A stretch of 64,000 nucleotides of DNA from DATARH01 sp036268425. Lineage in GTDB: Bacteria > Pseudomonadota > Alphaproteobacteria > ATCC43930 > CGMCC-115725. Position numbers and translations under genes: made by a program. The stretch's first letter is position 1. Each line of letters starts with the position of its first letter. The DNA lies in contig DATAUE010000069.1 of NCBI GenBank assembly GCA_036268425.1, positions 138,397 to 202,396 of the forward strand, given 5' to 3'. Below, piece after piece: positions 51,837 through 59,393 of this stretch. The notes below the pieces were generated by a model that searched no databases, was not told where the DNA came from, and worked only from the letters and a program-made list of their open reading frames with translations.

Positions 51837-52526
51837 ATGACAAAGGACTCGTCGCATAGCGACGTTCACGCACCGCAGGTGCGAGCTTTTGCATATCTGC
51901 GCACGTCGAGTGCCGCCAATGTCGGCGCCGACAAGGACTCGGACGTTCGGCAACGGCTGGCAATCCAAGCCTATGCCGACGCGAACGGGATTGAGATCGC
52001 GGCAGAGTTTTACGATGCCGGGGTAAAAGGCGCCGACGCTATCGAGACGCGACCCGGCTTTTCGGAAATGTTGGGTGAGATCGGCGCATCTGATGACGTG
52101 CGCATGATCCTAATCGAGACCGCGTCTCGATTTGCGCGCACGTTGATGGTGCAGGAAGCGGGTTTCGCCAAGCTGCAAGCAATGGGTGTGGCGCTGGTAC
52201 CCGTCGATAACCCGTTTCACTTCACGGCCGATAGTGACGACCCGATGGTGACAGCGTTTCGCCAGTTTATCGGCATCATGAACGAACTCGAAAAGGCAAT
52301 GACCGTCGCCAAATTGAAAGGCGCGCGGGATCGCAAGCGAGCCGCAACCGGCCGGTGTGAGGGTAGACCGCAAGCGCCGGCACCATGCCGCGCACTGGCG
52401 ACGCGTCTGCGTGGTGAGGGTCTGTCATTGAGGGTGATTGCCGAGCGGCTTGCCGATGCCGGCTATCATGCGCCGAGCGGCAAGGTGTATGGCGCCGAGT
52501 CAGTCAAAGCGATGGTGACCGCGTAG
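51837..52526 (+). CDS. Serine recombinase (resolvase/invertase family)
   Basis: 229 aa. N-terminal catalytic domain with AYLRTSSA (nucleophile Ser at 24 or 25), LAIQAYADANGIEIAAEFYDAG, and LIETASRFARTLMVQEAG with the conserved Arg region. E-helix and C-terminal helix-turn-helix (LRVIAERLADAGYHAPSGKVYGAESVKAM). May resolve replication dimers, act at an internal site, or aid integration/excision in place of the degenerate tyrosine integrase. No recombination site is obvious, but a tandem 16-bp repeat lies directly downstream. Confidence 0.88.
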   Translation: MTKDSSHSDVHAPQVRAFAYLRTSSAANVGADKDSDVRQRLAIQAYADANGIEIAAEFYDAGVKGADAIETRPGFSEMLGEIGASDDVRMILIETASRFARTLMVQEAGFAKLQAMGVALVPVDNPFHFTADSDDPMVTAFRQFIGIMNELEKAMTVAKLKGARDRKRAATGRCEGRPQAPAPCRALATRLRGEGLSLRVIAERLADAGYHAPSGKVYGAESVKAMVTA

Positions 52527-52531
52527 TGCCG

Positions 52532-52563
52532 TGACCCCAGGCTAGTTTGACCCCAGGCTAGTT
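52532..52563 (+). repeat. Perfect tandem 16-bp repeat (2 copies)
   Basis: TGACCCCAGGCTAGTT occurs at 52532-52547 and 52548-52563, 6 bp after the recombinase stop codon. It may be a recombination or protein-binding site; it directly precedes the CCTGGACA array. Confidence 0.9.
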
Positions 52564-52573
52564 TGAAAAAAAC

Positions 52574-52921
52574 CCTGGACATGAGGCTACATGTCCAGGG
52601 AAGGCAGCAAACAACTTCGAGGAATGCGGCTCACAGGAAATGGTCAAACCTGCGACCCGCGTTAGTATTTAGGGTGGCGGCGCAAGGGCTGGTCACGGGG
52701 CCGGGCCGGGACACAAAGTCACCCTTGGTAATCGCGTCTATCCTAAAAGAGTTAACGACTCACCCTGGACACTTTCACCTAGACAAGACACCGGAATCCG
52801 GGTCCTAGACCCTGGACAAGACACACACTTATAGTGTGTGTCTGTCTGTCCAGGTGTCCAGGTTGACCTTTTCGAGACATTTTTAGTTTGTCCTGGACAT
52901 GTCCAGGCCATTTTGTCCAGG
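52574..52921. repeat. Array of nine CCTGGACA octamers; candidate replication origin or repressor-binding region
   Basis: Exact CCTGGACA at 52574-52581, 52764-52771, 52811-52818 and 52892-52899 (+), and its complement at 52592-52599, 52847-52854, 52855-52862, 52900-52907 and 52914-52921 (-). Two pairs form dyads: an 11-bp stem with 6-nt loop (52573-52600) and the 16-bp palindrome CCTGGACATGTCCAGG (52892-52907). The array spans the intergenic gap and the 3' end of the RepA-like helicase gene. Iterons beside a helicase gene suggest an origin; operators are the alternative. No protein gene is convincing in the 356-bp gap. Confidence 0.85.
52819..52843. repeat. Perfect 11-bp stem hairpin (AGACACACACT / AGTGTGTGTCT)
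   Basis: Arms 52819-52829 and 52833-52843 with a TAT loop, in the middle of the CCTGGACA array. It has no T run, so it is not a terminator. A strand-opening or binding element of the origin is possible. Confidence 0.8.
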
Positions 52922-54091
52922 GTGGTTAACTGGCATTGGTGACGCGTCCAATGGTAGTGCCCAACCGTCTACACCAACCCGAAATTCGGCGAACTCGTCA
53001 CGCTTGCGGTTTAGGGTGCGCTGCACGGAATCCTTTTTCTTGCCGTACTTGTCAGCGAGGTATTCCGCCAGCTTGCCAGTCGTGACGTAGCCACCATGAC
53101 CGCGCCCCATCTCTGTCAGCGCGTCTAGGATCGTGTTGCGATCGATCTTGCCGGTTGTGGCTGCCTTGGCAACCTGTGCCATTTCGGTTTCGGTACACGG
53201 TTCCAACACCAAGCTATAGCCATCGTCGGTTTTGACCTGTCGCGATTTGAGCCGGTACTTGGCGCCGTCCGGTCCTACCTTTTGATAGCGTACCTCAACC
53301 GTGATGACATGTTCGTCGCTGTCGAGATCGTGGGCATGTTCGGTAATGTACATCACCGTATCAAATCCCGCTTCAAAGGCAGACGTACCGCGACCGCCGC
53401 GCGACGTGTCTTTGCCAAGATGGGCAACCGTCAACGTGGCGCCGCCAATCTCGTCTGTGATCCGTTTCAGCATGTTGAGGTATTTGCTCGCGGTGTGGGC
53501 GCGGTCCTCATCCTCGCCATTCAGGGCACGGTTGAGGGTGTCAATGACTGTCAGCTTGGCTTTACGGCCGGCGCCTAACCACCCTTTGATGTCTGCGATG
53601 GCTTGGTCAACAACGGCCGGTTGGTTCACATAGGGTGCGCCGTGGGCAAAGATGATGTTGTCCACTTCGTAGGGTAGGAACTCATGGGCAATTTCCCATG
53701 CGCATGAGCGATTTTTCACCACGTCATCGTGACCTTCGCCAGCGAAGTAGACGACGGGTCCGGGTTCGATCACGGGCAGCGATCCGAACGCCTTGAGGGC
53801 GGTTGCGATGGCATAGGACAGGTCCAGTGCCAGGAAGCTCTTGAGGAAACTCTTAGGCGCGTAGAGGGCGTTGTGGGTGTCTTCCTGCAACAGCCCTTCG
53901 ATCATATATTTGGGTGGTGGCGCGGCCTTGTCATGTTGCCGCGTCCTGAACATGCTTTTGACCGGCGCCTCGCGTTTTGGTTCGTCTTCCGGTGGTGCGA
54001 AATCGTCGTGTTCAAAGTCAAAGTCGTCTCTGAATGCGTGCCGTAGGTCGTCATCAATCTTTTGGTTGATATTGTCGTCGTTGTTGAGCAT
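52883..54091 (-). CDS. RepA-like AAA/RecA-fold replicative helicase
   Basis: 402 aa. Acidic N-terminus; RecA-fold core from about 60: EGLLQEDTHNALYAPKSFLKSFLALDLSYAIA (Walker A variant APKSFLKS), VVYFAGEGHDD, LTVIDTLNRALNGEDED (Walker B), and GATLTVAHLGKDTSRGGRGTSAFEAGFDTVMYI. This is the RSF1010 RepA / phage-plasmid helicase layout. A C-terminal winged-helix-like region (TILDALTEMGRGHGGYVTTGKLAEYLADKYG) follows. The last codons are made of CCTGGACA repeats, so gene end and candidate origin overlap. Confidence 0.85.
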   Translation of the reverse strand: MLNNDDNINQKIDDDLRHAFRDDFDFEHDDFAPPEDEPKREAPVKSMFRTRQHDKAAPPPKYMIEGLLQEDTHNALYAPKSFLKSFLALDLSYAIATALKAFGSLPVIEPGPVVYFAGEGHDDVVKNRSCAWEIAHEFLPYEVDNIIFAHGAPYVNQPAVVDQAIADIKGWLGAGRKAKLTVIDTLNRALNGEDEDRAHTASKYLNMLKRITDEIGGATLTVAHLGKDTSRGGRGTSAFEAGFDTVMYITEHAHDLDSDEHVITVEVRYQKVGPDGAKYRLKSRQVKTDDGYSLVLEPCTETEMAQVAKAATTGKIDRNTILDALTEMGRGHGGYVTTGKLAEYLADKYGKKKDSVQRTLNRKRDEFAEFRVGVDGWALPLDASPMPVNHPGQNGLDMSRTN

Positions 54092-54115
54092 TGGTGTGTT
54101 TTGAAAGAACCTCGT

Positions 54116-54799
54116 TTAAGTTATGTTGTGCTGCTGTTTCTTGTGGAATACGAAGCGCGCCAATTCCTTGACGCAGCGGTCGCGTTCTTCGTTGCTATCA
54201 AGGTTGTGCCAGTCTGCCGGTTGATCGTCGCCGAAATAGTCACCAAACTTCATGTCGCGTTCGATAAACCAACGAAGTTCGTTTTTCAGATCGAGCCATC
54301 GTTGCAGGGCAGCGCGAGCCGCAATCGACAATGGCGCCGCGCGTGCGAGGTCGCGCCACACCATGACCAAGCCGACAAGCGGCGTATAGGCGTCGTCAAC
54401 TAGGGAAGGGTTGGCGTCTATGGCTGCCGCCAGTGCCGCTATCTTGGCGTCTGTACGCGGTATTGCCCGCCGTTCTGCCTCTAGCCTGCCCCGGTACTGA
54501 ACACGCTCAAAATCGTCTAGCAGGCGTCGCCATTCGGCCGGGTCCGGGTTTTGATCCCAAGCCAGGATGCCGACTAACAAATCGTGGTCGGGATGATCGT
54601 CGCGTACCGAACCGATACGCTCGGCAAGCCGGAGGATTTGTCGTCCGGTTTCTTCGTCTCGCAATGTTTGGAGCCGGTGCTGTTCATCGTCTGTCAGCTT
54701 GGGTTTCTGTGACAGGGAGTACCGCGTAAATGCATCGCGGAGTTCCGGCGCCAGACGTTGAAATGTGGGGGCGTTCGACCTAAATATGGTAGTAGTCAC
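54116..54799 (-). CDS. Phage protein of unknown function upstream of the helicase gene
   Basis: 227 aa, GTG start at 54799 with GGAGG upstream. Helical and charged; contains LPDDEQHRL-like segments and LAAAIDANPSLVDDAYTPLVGLVMVWRDLAR. No domain recognised. It is 24 bp from the helicase gene on the same strand, so a replication-linked role (loader or primase partner) is a guess from context only. Confidence 0.7.
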   Translation of the reverse strand: MTTTIFRSNAPTFQRLAPELRDAFTRYSLSQKPKLTDDEQHRLQTLRDEETGRQILRLAERIGSVRDDHPDHDLLVGILAWDQNPDPAEWRRLLDDFERVQYRGRLEAERRAIPRTDAKIAALAAAIDANPSLVDDAYTPLVGLVMVWRDLARAAPLSIAARAALQRWLDLKNELRWFIERDMKFGDYFGDDQPADWHNLDSNEERDRCVKELARFVFHKKQQHNIT

Positions 54800-54934
54800 T
54801 CTACATCCTAACCTCCGTGTTTTGGTGTTGTGTGGTCATCTAAAATCTCCAAGTGGTGTTGTGGGTTTTGGTGTTGTTGGGTCAAGGTGTAACCGGATCG
54901 AGAGAAATCTTGATCCGGTTTTTTCATGTTCTAC
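54800..54934 (+). ncRNA. Orphan + strand terminator and repeats opposite the replication operon leader; candidate antisense RNA
   Basis: No protein gene. A perfect 9-bp stem AACCGGATC / GATCCGGTT (54891-54899, 54912-54920) with six T follows on the + strand, although no + strand gene ends here. A 13-mer GTTTTGGTGTTGT is repeated at 54819-54831 and 54865-54877. A short RNA ending at this terminator would be antisense to the leader of the 227-aa/helicase transcript, like countertranscripts of replicons. No promoter is clear. Confidence 0.35.
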
Positions 54935-55126
54935 TTACTCGCCACGACTGAGGCGGCGTTCGACTTCCTGTGAGTCGTAGAACTTACGATTTCCGATTTT
55001 GATGGCTTGTGGCATCAGGCCACGCTTCAACCACGCATAGTATGTCTGCTTATGGATTTTCGCCCATTCGCAGATGTATGTCGGCGACCAATAGGTGCGG
55101 CCGTCCATTTCCAGTATCCGTTGCAT
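54935..55126 (-). CDS. AlpA/excisionase-like small DNA-binding protein
   Basis: 63 aa, MQRILEMDGRTYWSPTYICEWAKIHKQTYYAWLKRGLMPQAIKIGNRKFYDSQEVERRLSRGE. It has the MerR/AlpA-type winged helix order (helix-turn-helix in ICEWAKIHKQTYYAWLKRGLMP, then the wing and W/F-DSQEVE end). Such proteins serve as excisionases or activators of integrase genes. It reads toward the helicase operon from a good promoter (55186-55159), so it may start early transcription. Confidence 0.8.
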   Translation of the reverse strand: MQRILEMDGRTYWSPTYICEWAKIHKQTYYAWLKRGLMPQAIKIGNRKFYDSQEVERRLSRGE

Positions 55127-55158
55127 TTCCCTGTGTAAAACCTCTTACGCTGATGGTC

Positions 55159-55186
55159 TATTTATCCCTGTCTGCGCAAGTGTCAA
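55159..55186 (-). promoter_or_regulatory. Promoter of the AlpA-like gene (TTGACA-N16-TAAATA)
   Basis: Read on the - strand: -35 TTGACA at 55186-55181 and -10-like TAAATA at 55164-55159, 16-bp spacer, 32 nt before the ATG at 55126 with AGGGA before it. The divergent gene starting at 55290 probably has its promoter in the same gap. Confidence 0.6.
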
Positions 55187-55289
55187 CGTTAGGTACGAAA
55201 ATAGTTAGCATCTGCTATTGCCTTGTGTCGAGACTGGTCTATCTGTCTTGGTACACTACCAACACCACATACGAGGCATTTACCACACT

Positions 55290-55856
55290 ATGACAGACAA
55301 GATTGAAGTTCCTGACATTCAGTTGTCGCTTGCCACATTTCTCGATTTCCACGTGTATGAGGACAATGCCGACGCACTCGACAAGTTGCGGCTCCTTATG
55401 AAAGACCATTTGCGGTTAGCGACTGCGCTTGCCGCCGTTAATGTCAAACTATTGGGCGCATCCGCGCGGCGCTGCGACGGTGGCGTGAACATCAAAGTCG
55501 ATATTAAAGGTGACGCCAGATCGTTCCTGCGGTGGTTCGAGACGACGTTCGCAGGCATCAGTATCAGCGGCGGTGGTCATATCACGTACCGCAGCGATAT
55601 GGCATTTTACACGAACACGGACACCGGCACCATCGGGCTTTGTTTCGATCGTCCCGAGACTAAGTACCTCGGTCTGGATTTCTTTGGTCCGGTTGATGGT
55701 CCTTATACCGCGAGCACGGAAGGCTTGGAGTTCGACGAGCGCCACGGGTGGGTCTATATCGACCAAGACGACCAATACAAGGAACAAAACGAGTCAGCCG
55801 CTGCGACACTTCATCGGCGCTTTCATGCAGTCGTCATGCAGGAAGCGGCATCATGA
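55290..55856 (+). CDS. Phage protein of unknown function (188 aa)
   Basis: Starts MTDKIEVPDIQLSLATFLDFHVYEDNADALDKLRLL at ATG 55290 with GAGG upstream. Soluble, alpha/beta; contains VNIKVDIKGDARSFLRWFETTFAGISISGGGHI and a late acidic segment FDERHGWVYIDQDDQYKE. I recognise no family. First gene of the + strand right-arm set and overlaps the next gene (ATGA). Divergent from the AlpA-like gene. Confidence 0.65.
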   Translation: MTDKIEVPDIQLSLATFLDFHVYEDNADALDKLRLLMKDHLRLATALAAVNVKLLGASARRCDGGVNIKVDIKGDARSFLRWFETTFAGISISGGGHITYRSDMAFYTNTDTGTIGLCFDRPETKYLGLDFFGPVDGPYTASTEGLEFDERHGWVYIDQDDQYKEQNESAAATLHRRFHAVVMQEAAS

Positions 55857-56071
55857 GTAAGCTGATGGCAACGGTTATTGTAGGAGGCGACTCCTACAAT
55901 ATCACCACCGCGACAGGCGACGCAGACGACATTGCCGAGCTTGTCGATTATGTCACGCGGCAAGAGGTACGTCGTGATCTTGCGACGGCAGCTTGCGAGG
56001 TCGCGAACGGAACACACAACAACGCATCCGGCCTATTGCTGTCGGGTGCGGCGCCGGCCGGAAGTGCATAA
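55853..56071 (+). CDS. Small phage protein, unknown (72 aa)
   Basis: MSKLMATVIVGGDSYNITTATGDADDIAELVDYVTRQ... Its ATG overlaps the preceding stop by four bases, so it is translationally coupled. Short beta-rich start then a helix; no family recognised. A weak terminator-like hairpin with five T (56079-56097) follows. Confidence 0.6.
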   Translation: MSKLMATVIVGGDSYNITTATGDADDIAELVDYVTRQEVRRDLATAACEVANGTHNNASGLLLSGAAPAGSA

Positions 56072-56078
56072 AACACGG

Positions 56079-56126
56079 GGGTAAAAACACCCTTTTTGAC
56101 ATGGCTCCCAAAATACGGGGGCCATG
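56079..56126 (+). promoter_or_regulatory. Terminator-like hairpin and start-covering hairpin before the 95-aa gene
   Basis: GGGT-AAAAAC-ACCC followed by TTTTT (56079-56097) looks like a weak terminator. Immediately after it a 9-bp stem (56101-56109 with 56117-56125, one G-U pair) includes the GGGGG ribosome-binding stretch and the ATG (56124) of the next gene, which should lower its translation. Confidence 0.45.
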
Positions 56127-56411
56127 TCTTTACGCTTGCCACTTCCGAAACCGCCGCCGCCGGACCCGTGCCGTTCATTGTCTGATGAACCACCGTTGCC
56201 AGTGCTGCAACGGTTGTTGCGTTATTACGGGTTGGAGACAAATTTCCAATTAAGTAACAAGTACACCGGCAAACCTGTGTGGCGCGATGTCATCACGATT
56301 TGTGGGTATCGCATCCGGCATGAGGACGCGGTGTATGTGGTCTGCTACAAAGAATGGCCGTGGGAGCGCCGACCGAAACCGAGGGAGCCGATTATCTCCC
56401 TTTTCGACTAA
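56124..56411 (+). CDS. Small phage protein, unknown (95 aa)
   Basis: MSLRLPLPKPPPPDPCRSLSDEPPLPVLQRLLRYYGLETNF, then KYTGKPVWRDVITICGYRIRHEDAVYVVCYKEWPWERRPKPREPIISLFD. Pro-rich N-terminus and Trp/Tyr-rich C-terminus; no family recognised. Its start lies inside a hairpin. It overlaps alternative longer starts of the next gene. Confidence 0.5.
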   Translation: MSLRLPLPKPPPPDPCRSLSDEPPLPVLQRLLRYYGLETNFQLSNKYTGKPVWRDVITICGYRIRHEDAVYVVCYKEWPWERRPKPREPIISLFD

Positions 56412-56422
56412 ATCCCAACGTC

Positions 56423-56800
56423 ATGGCATACAGCGAAGCGGTGCTACAAAAGATCAACGAGTCGATGCGTGTAGCATTGGATATTGCGGAGCGCACTGCG
56501 ATACAGCGTGCGCTTGTCCAAGAGCATTACCGTCGCAACCCGCCTCAAGCTGTTGAGTACCCGCCGGGTTACATAGACTTTGATTGCATTATAGTGGTGC
56601 CGGAGTTGACGCGACGGAACCGACGTTATCGGCCGTATCAGCGGATAAACGCGGCGCGCCGGCAATACATACGGGCGGTGATCCGCAAGCATTCTGCCAC
56701 CATGACATATACCGCGATTGCCGGGATGCTGAACGTATCAGTGACGACGGTTCAACGGCACGCTAGGCGGATCGCTGACTGGCGCACGTCTCAAGAGTAG
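56423..56800 (+). CDS. Helix-turn-helix phage protein (125 aa)
   Basis: MAYSEAVLQKINESMRVALDIAERTAIQRALVQEHYRR at the start and a C-terminal helix-turn-helix (RKHSATMTYTAIAGMLNVSVTTVQRHARRIADWR), of the resolvase/replication-terminator kind. Start at 56423 avoids overlap with the 95-aa gene; a longer form from 56354 is possible. The last 63 bp overlap a convergent gene on the other strand. Candidate late regulator or repressor, by its DNA-binding motif only. Confidence 0.6.
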   Translation: MAYSEAVLQKINESMRVALDIAERTAIQRALVQEHYRRNPPQAVEYPPGYIDFDCIIVVPELTRRNRRYRPYQRINAARRQYIRAVIRKHSATMTYTAIAGMLNVSVTTVQRHARRIADWRTSQE

Positions 56801-57394
56801 TGACTCCACCGTCTCAAGGGTCATGACACCGCGCTTGCCATCCGATGTTGTTATCTTCGTCGACTCTGCCAGCGGATCGCGGTTGATATGAACCGGCGCC
56901 GGCTGCCCTTCGTCGAGTATCCACACCACGTACTGAGCGCCGGGCGGTAGGTCGTCATCATCGTTTGCCACGGCCGGCGCCGGATCGTCTGGCACTACCA
57001 CCTTAGCGACGGGTGGGTTATGAGCCTTGCGGTAGGATCGCCAGACGGCGGACGGGTGGTTGAGTTTGACCAGCCGTTTCGGGTCCAGGGTGGCACGCCA
57101 TGCCTCTACCTCCGGCAAGTCGTGCATGAGGTCGAGCAACCGCGACCGTGCCGCCGCGTCCAGCACGCGGGCATCATCAAAGCCGTGATCCTTAAGCCAT
57201 AGGCCGAACGGCTTGCTGTAGCGCCGTCCTGCGCCCTTGGCACTGGTCAGGCCAAGCGACTGCAATAGCCGCTGTTGCTCGGTATAGATCGGGGCGCCGA
57301 TGACCTGCCAATTGGCCCATGTAGACGCCTTGCCGATTGCACGGAACGCCTCTTGCGCGCGCCGGATTATGTCGGGGGTTGCATCGTCCGTCAT
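56738..57394 (-). CDS. Phage protein with helical N-terminal domain, unknown
   Basis: 218 aa from ATG 57394 (MTDDATPDIIRRAQEAFRAIGKASTWANWQVIGAPIYTEQQRLL). The middle LPEVEAWRATLDPKRLVKLNHPSAVWRSYRKAH resembles a pattern seen in phage and plasmid proteins near replication genes. The C-terminus is linker-rich and ends with a small domain (GVMTLETVESLLLRRAP). No function assigned. Convergent with the helix-turn-helix gene, with 63 bp overlap. Confidence 0.65.
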   Translation of the reverse strand: MTDDATPDIIRRAQEAFRAIGKASTWANWQVIGAPIYTEQQRLLQSLGLTSAKGAGRRYSKPFGLWLKDHGFDDARVLDAAARSRLLDLMHDLPEVEAWRATLDPKRLVKLNHPSAVWRSYRKAHNPPVAKVVVPDDPAPAVANDDDDLPPGAQYVVWILDEGQPAPVHINRDPLAESTKITTSDGKRGVMTLETVESLLLRRAPVSDPPSVPLNRRH

Positions 57395-57682
57395 AGCCTG
57401 CCTTTTATGGGTCGTCCGGGACAATCCTTAAGTCCTAACCCCGGTCTGGTAAGTTAGCGAAAATCAATGGCAAGAAAACCAAGTCAACGAATTCCCGTAC
57501 TTTTCAGACCTTCCGCGCGGCGCACCCGATAAAGCCGCATCATGACCTGATTATCCCGCGCGGCAACATGGTGTTTGATGATCTAATCTTGCCATTCTCT
57601 CACGAAGCCTTGACTCTGCCGCGCAATATGGGAATATCTGGCGGATCGTCAACTATGTGCCGGGCTAGGGGCGGTGCGATTT
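57395..57682 (+). promoter_or_regulatory. Divergent intergenic region with promoter for the 154-aa gene
   Basis: No gene of useful length. A promoter-like pair TTGACT (57610-57615) and AATATC (57633-57638), 17-bp spacer, points to the gene at 57683. A 21-codon frame (57467 onward, MARKPSQRIPVLF) is too short and unsupported. Confidence 0.45.
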
Positions 57683-58147
57683 ATGAGCGAGCTAGGGTTA
57701 GAGCTAAGATCGGCCGATGCCACGGCCGTGATGAATGCGGAGATCGAACGGCTATCCGGCATCGTGAGCGAATGGGAACAGCAGGCGCCGTCTATAGAGG
57801 CAGCGCGCGGGCAGATAGTGGCGTATCAGGCGGCACTAGGGATGATCGTGCCTGCCTCGGTTCAACCGGCGCCAGTGCCGCGCCGTGAGCCTATGGCGCG
57901 ATCGTCGCGACGTGCCCCGTCAACTGGCGTGAGCCGGCGCGAGCCAATCATTGCGGTCTTAAAGGATGCCGGGGCGCCGCTGCGGCGTGCCGACATAATC
58001 GAGCGGTTAGGTCTGACGACTGACTCGGAAGCAATGTCCATTTCCAACGCCTTGGGCACGATGAAAAAGGCGCGGATCGTCAGCCATCAAAACGGCCGGT
58101 ACACGATCGGGCCGGCATATGTCGCCCATCAACAAGCTGCGGAGTAG
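57683..58147 (+). CDS. Coiled-coil plus winged-helix phage protein (copy A)
   Basis: 154 aa. Residues 1-55 form a coiled coil (IERLSGIVSEWEQQAPSIEAARGQI), then a basic linker, then a winged helix (RREPIIAVLKDAGAPLRRADIIERLGLTTDSEAMSISNALGTMKKARIVSHQNGRYTIG). The same layout and closely similar winged helix appear in the gene at 60202, so the two are paralogues. Probably a DNA-binding regulator or a silencer-like protein. Followed 5 bp later by an 87-aa gene. Confidence 0.7.
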   Translation: MSELGLELRSADATAVMNAEIERLSGIVSEWEQQAPSIEAARGQIVAYQAALGMIVPASVQPAPVPRREPMARSSRRAPSTGVSRREPIIAVLKDAGAPLRRADIIERLGLTTDSEAMSISNALGTMKKARIVSHQNGRYTIGPAYVAHQQAAE

Positions 58148-58152
58148 GGGTA

Positions 58153-58416
58153 ATGGCTGAAACGATTGCGGATGGCCTTGGCGAGCCGGACTATCTCACA
58201 CAGATAGACGTGCAACACCGTGCCGGATGGCAGCACACCACGATCCTGCCAATCGTGAAACTGTTGGGTGAGCCGGACAAATACGTTGGCCCTACCAACA
58301 ACCCGCTTTATCTCAAGAGCCGGGTCATTGCTGCCGAGACCAGCGGTGCGCTTGCCGCATGGCGGGTGGAACACGAAGCGGCCATTGATGCGATGCAGGC
58401 AGGGAACAGCGACTAA
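58153..58416 (+). CDS. Small phage protein, unknown (87 aa)
   Basis: MAETIADGLGEPDYLTQIDVQHRAGWQHTTILPIVKLLGEPDKYV...MQAGNSD. Five bp after the preceding gene, so likely one transcript. Acidic and soluble; no family recognised. It is convergent with the 211-aa gene, only 1 bp apart. Confidence 0.6.
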   Translation: MAETIADGLGEPDYLTQIDVQHRAGWQHTTILPIVKLLGEPDKYVGPTNNPLYLKSRVIAAETSGALAAWRVEHEAAIDAMQAGNSD

Positions 58417-58417
58417 C

Positions 58418-59053
58418 CTAGCGCCGCTCCCCTGCCGCCGCAGTAGGCACGCCACCGCGATAGCTGGCGGTGCCTTTGATGCCTTCGGTTTGCAGCTTGG
58501 TCGCGATCATCTGCACGTTCCCGAAGAACTGCCCGACGATCTGCCACCCGCCGCGCACGGTTTCGGGCATCGTCAAAACTTGGAAATAGCAGACGATCAC
58601 CGCCATCATGATACCGAGGCGCCGGAGCGGTGCCGCGTGATCGGGCGGCGGCATCATGTAGCCGGGCGTCAGCACCACTTCCCGCATCTGAGAGAGATCA
58701 ACCCTTTGCGTCGGCGCGCGCATGGCCTGCCGCAACGTCGGTTGCGTCGGTTCTTCCTGCCGTGCCGTCGCGCGGCGTTCGGTCATGCCGGGCGGCGGGG
58801 TGTGTTCCCGGTGGGTATGGATTTTTGTTACCGCGTCGGCGCGGCTCATATCCCAACCGCCGGCCATACCTTCCTCAAAGATACCGCGAACGATCTTGAG
58901 CGCCAGCATGTCAGGCGCGTGCGGGTCGCGATCCTGTTCGGTATCCGCCATGAATGGGAAGCAGAGTTGAACCGGCTCGGATAGGTCGCCTTCGGGTTTG
59001 ACGAAGTTGCGGTGATCCTGTGGCGGGATAAAGCGGGTGTAATGTGTGTGCAT
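58418..59053 (-). CDS. Single-span membrane protein divergent from the pilin gene, unknown
   Basis: 211 aa from ATG 59053 (MHTHYTRFIPPQDHRNFVKPEGDLSEPVQLCFPFMADTEQ). One strong hydrophobic segment near the C-terminus (LGIMMAVIVCYFQVL), preceded by HEHTPPPGMTERR-like linker and LPTGYMMPPPDHAAPLRR. The outward part is short and Gly-rich. No family recognised. AAGGGA immediately before the start is one copy of an octamer repeated through the divergent gap (59054-59383), which links its control to the pilin gene. Confidence 0.62.
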   Translation of the reverse strand: MHTHYTRFIPPQDHRNFVKPEGDLSEPVQLCFPFMADTEQDRDPHAPDMLALKIVRGIFEEGMAGGWDMSRADAVTKIHTHREHTPPPGMTERRATARQEEPTQPTLRQAMRAPTQRVDLSQMREVVLTPGYMMPPPDHAAPLRRLGIMMAVIVCYFQVLTMPETVRGGWQIVGQFFGNVQMIATKLQTEGIKGTASYRGGVPTAAAGERR

Positions 59054-59383
59054 TCCCTTGGCCTCTGGTGATCCGGGAATTGAAACCCCGTTCGCAAATG
59101 CCAAGGGACATCGGCGTTCGGTCCCGCGTATTCGACCGCGCGGACTAGCCAGCACGACTTATATCGGCGGTTCCCGGATCGCAGAGGGTGTTCCCTTGGC
59201 AATTGGCGCCGCACGGCCGGTTTCAGGGGCCGCGCGACACACGGGCGGGAAGATGCCGAGCCGCCCGTGAGGCAGTCAACGAATTTCCGTATTGCGGAGC
59301 TAAGCAATTCGATTTAATTCCTTAGCCGTTGTTGTCACGGACCTGAAACCTCCGGCGACAACAACTCGAACACAACCAAGGGA
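59054..59383. promoter_or_regulatory. Divergent control region of the 211-aa and pilin genes with four CCAAGGGA octamers
   Basis: No gene here. CCAAGGGA occurs exactly at 59101-59108 and 59376-59383 (+) and as its complement at 59054-59061 and 59192-59199 (-); the outer two cover the ribosome sites of the two divergent genes. Also present: a 9-bp inverted repeat CACGGGCGG/CCGCCCGTG (59240-59248, 59261-59269) and GTTGTTGTC/GACAACAAC (59328-59336, 59357-59365), which could form leader hairpins before the pilin gene. Confidence 0.5.
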
Positions 59384-59393
59384 CTTTTTAGTC

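Noticed and set aside
59054..59108. tRNA-like 9-bp closing stem TCCCTTGGC/GCCAAGGGA
   Set aside because: Only 55 nt long with no anticodon or T-arm pattern; treated as octamer repeats.
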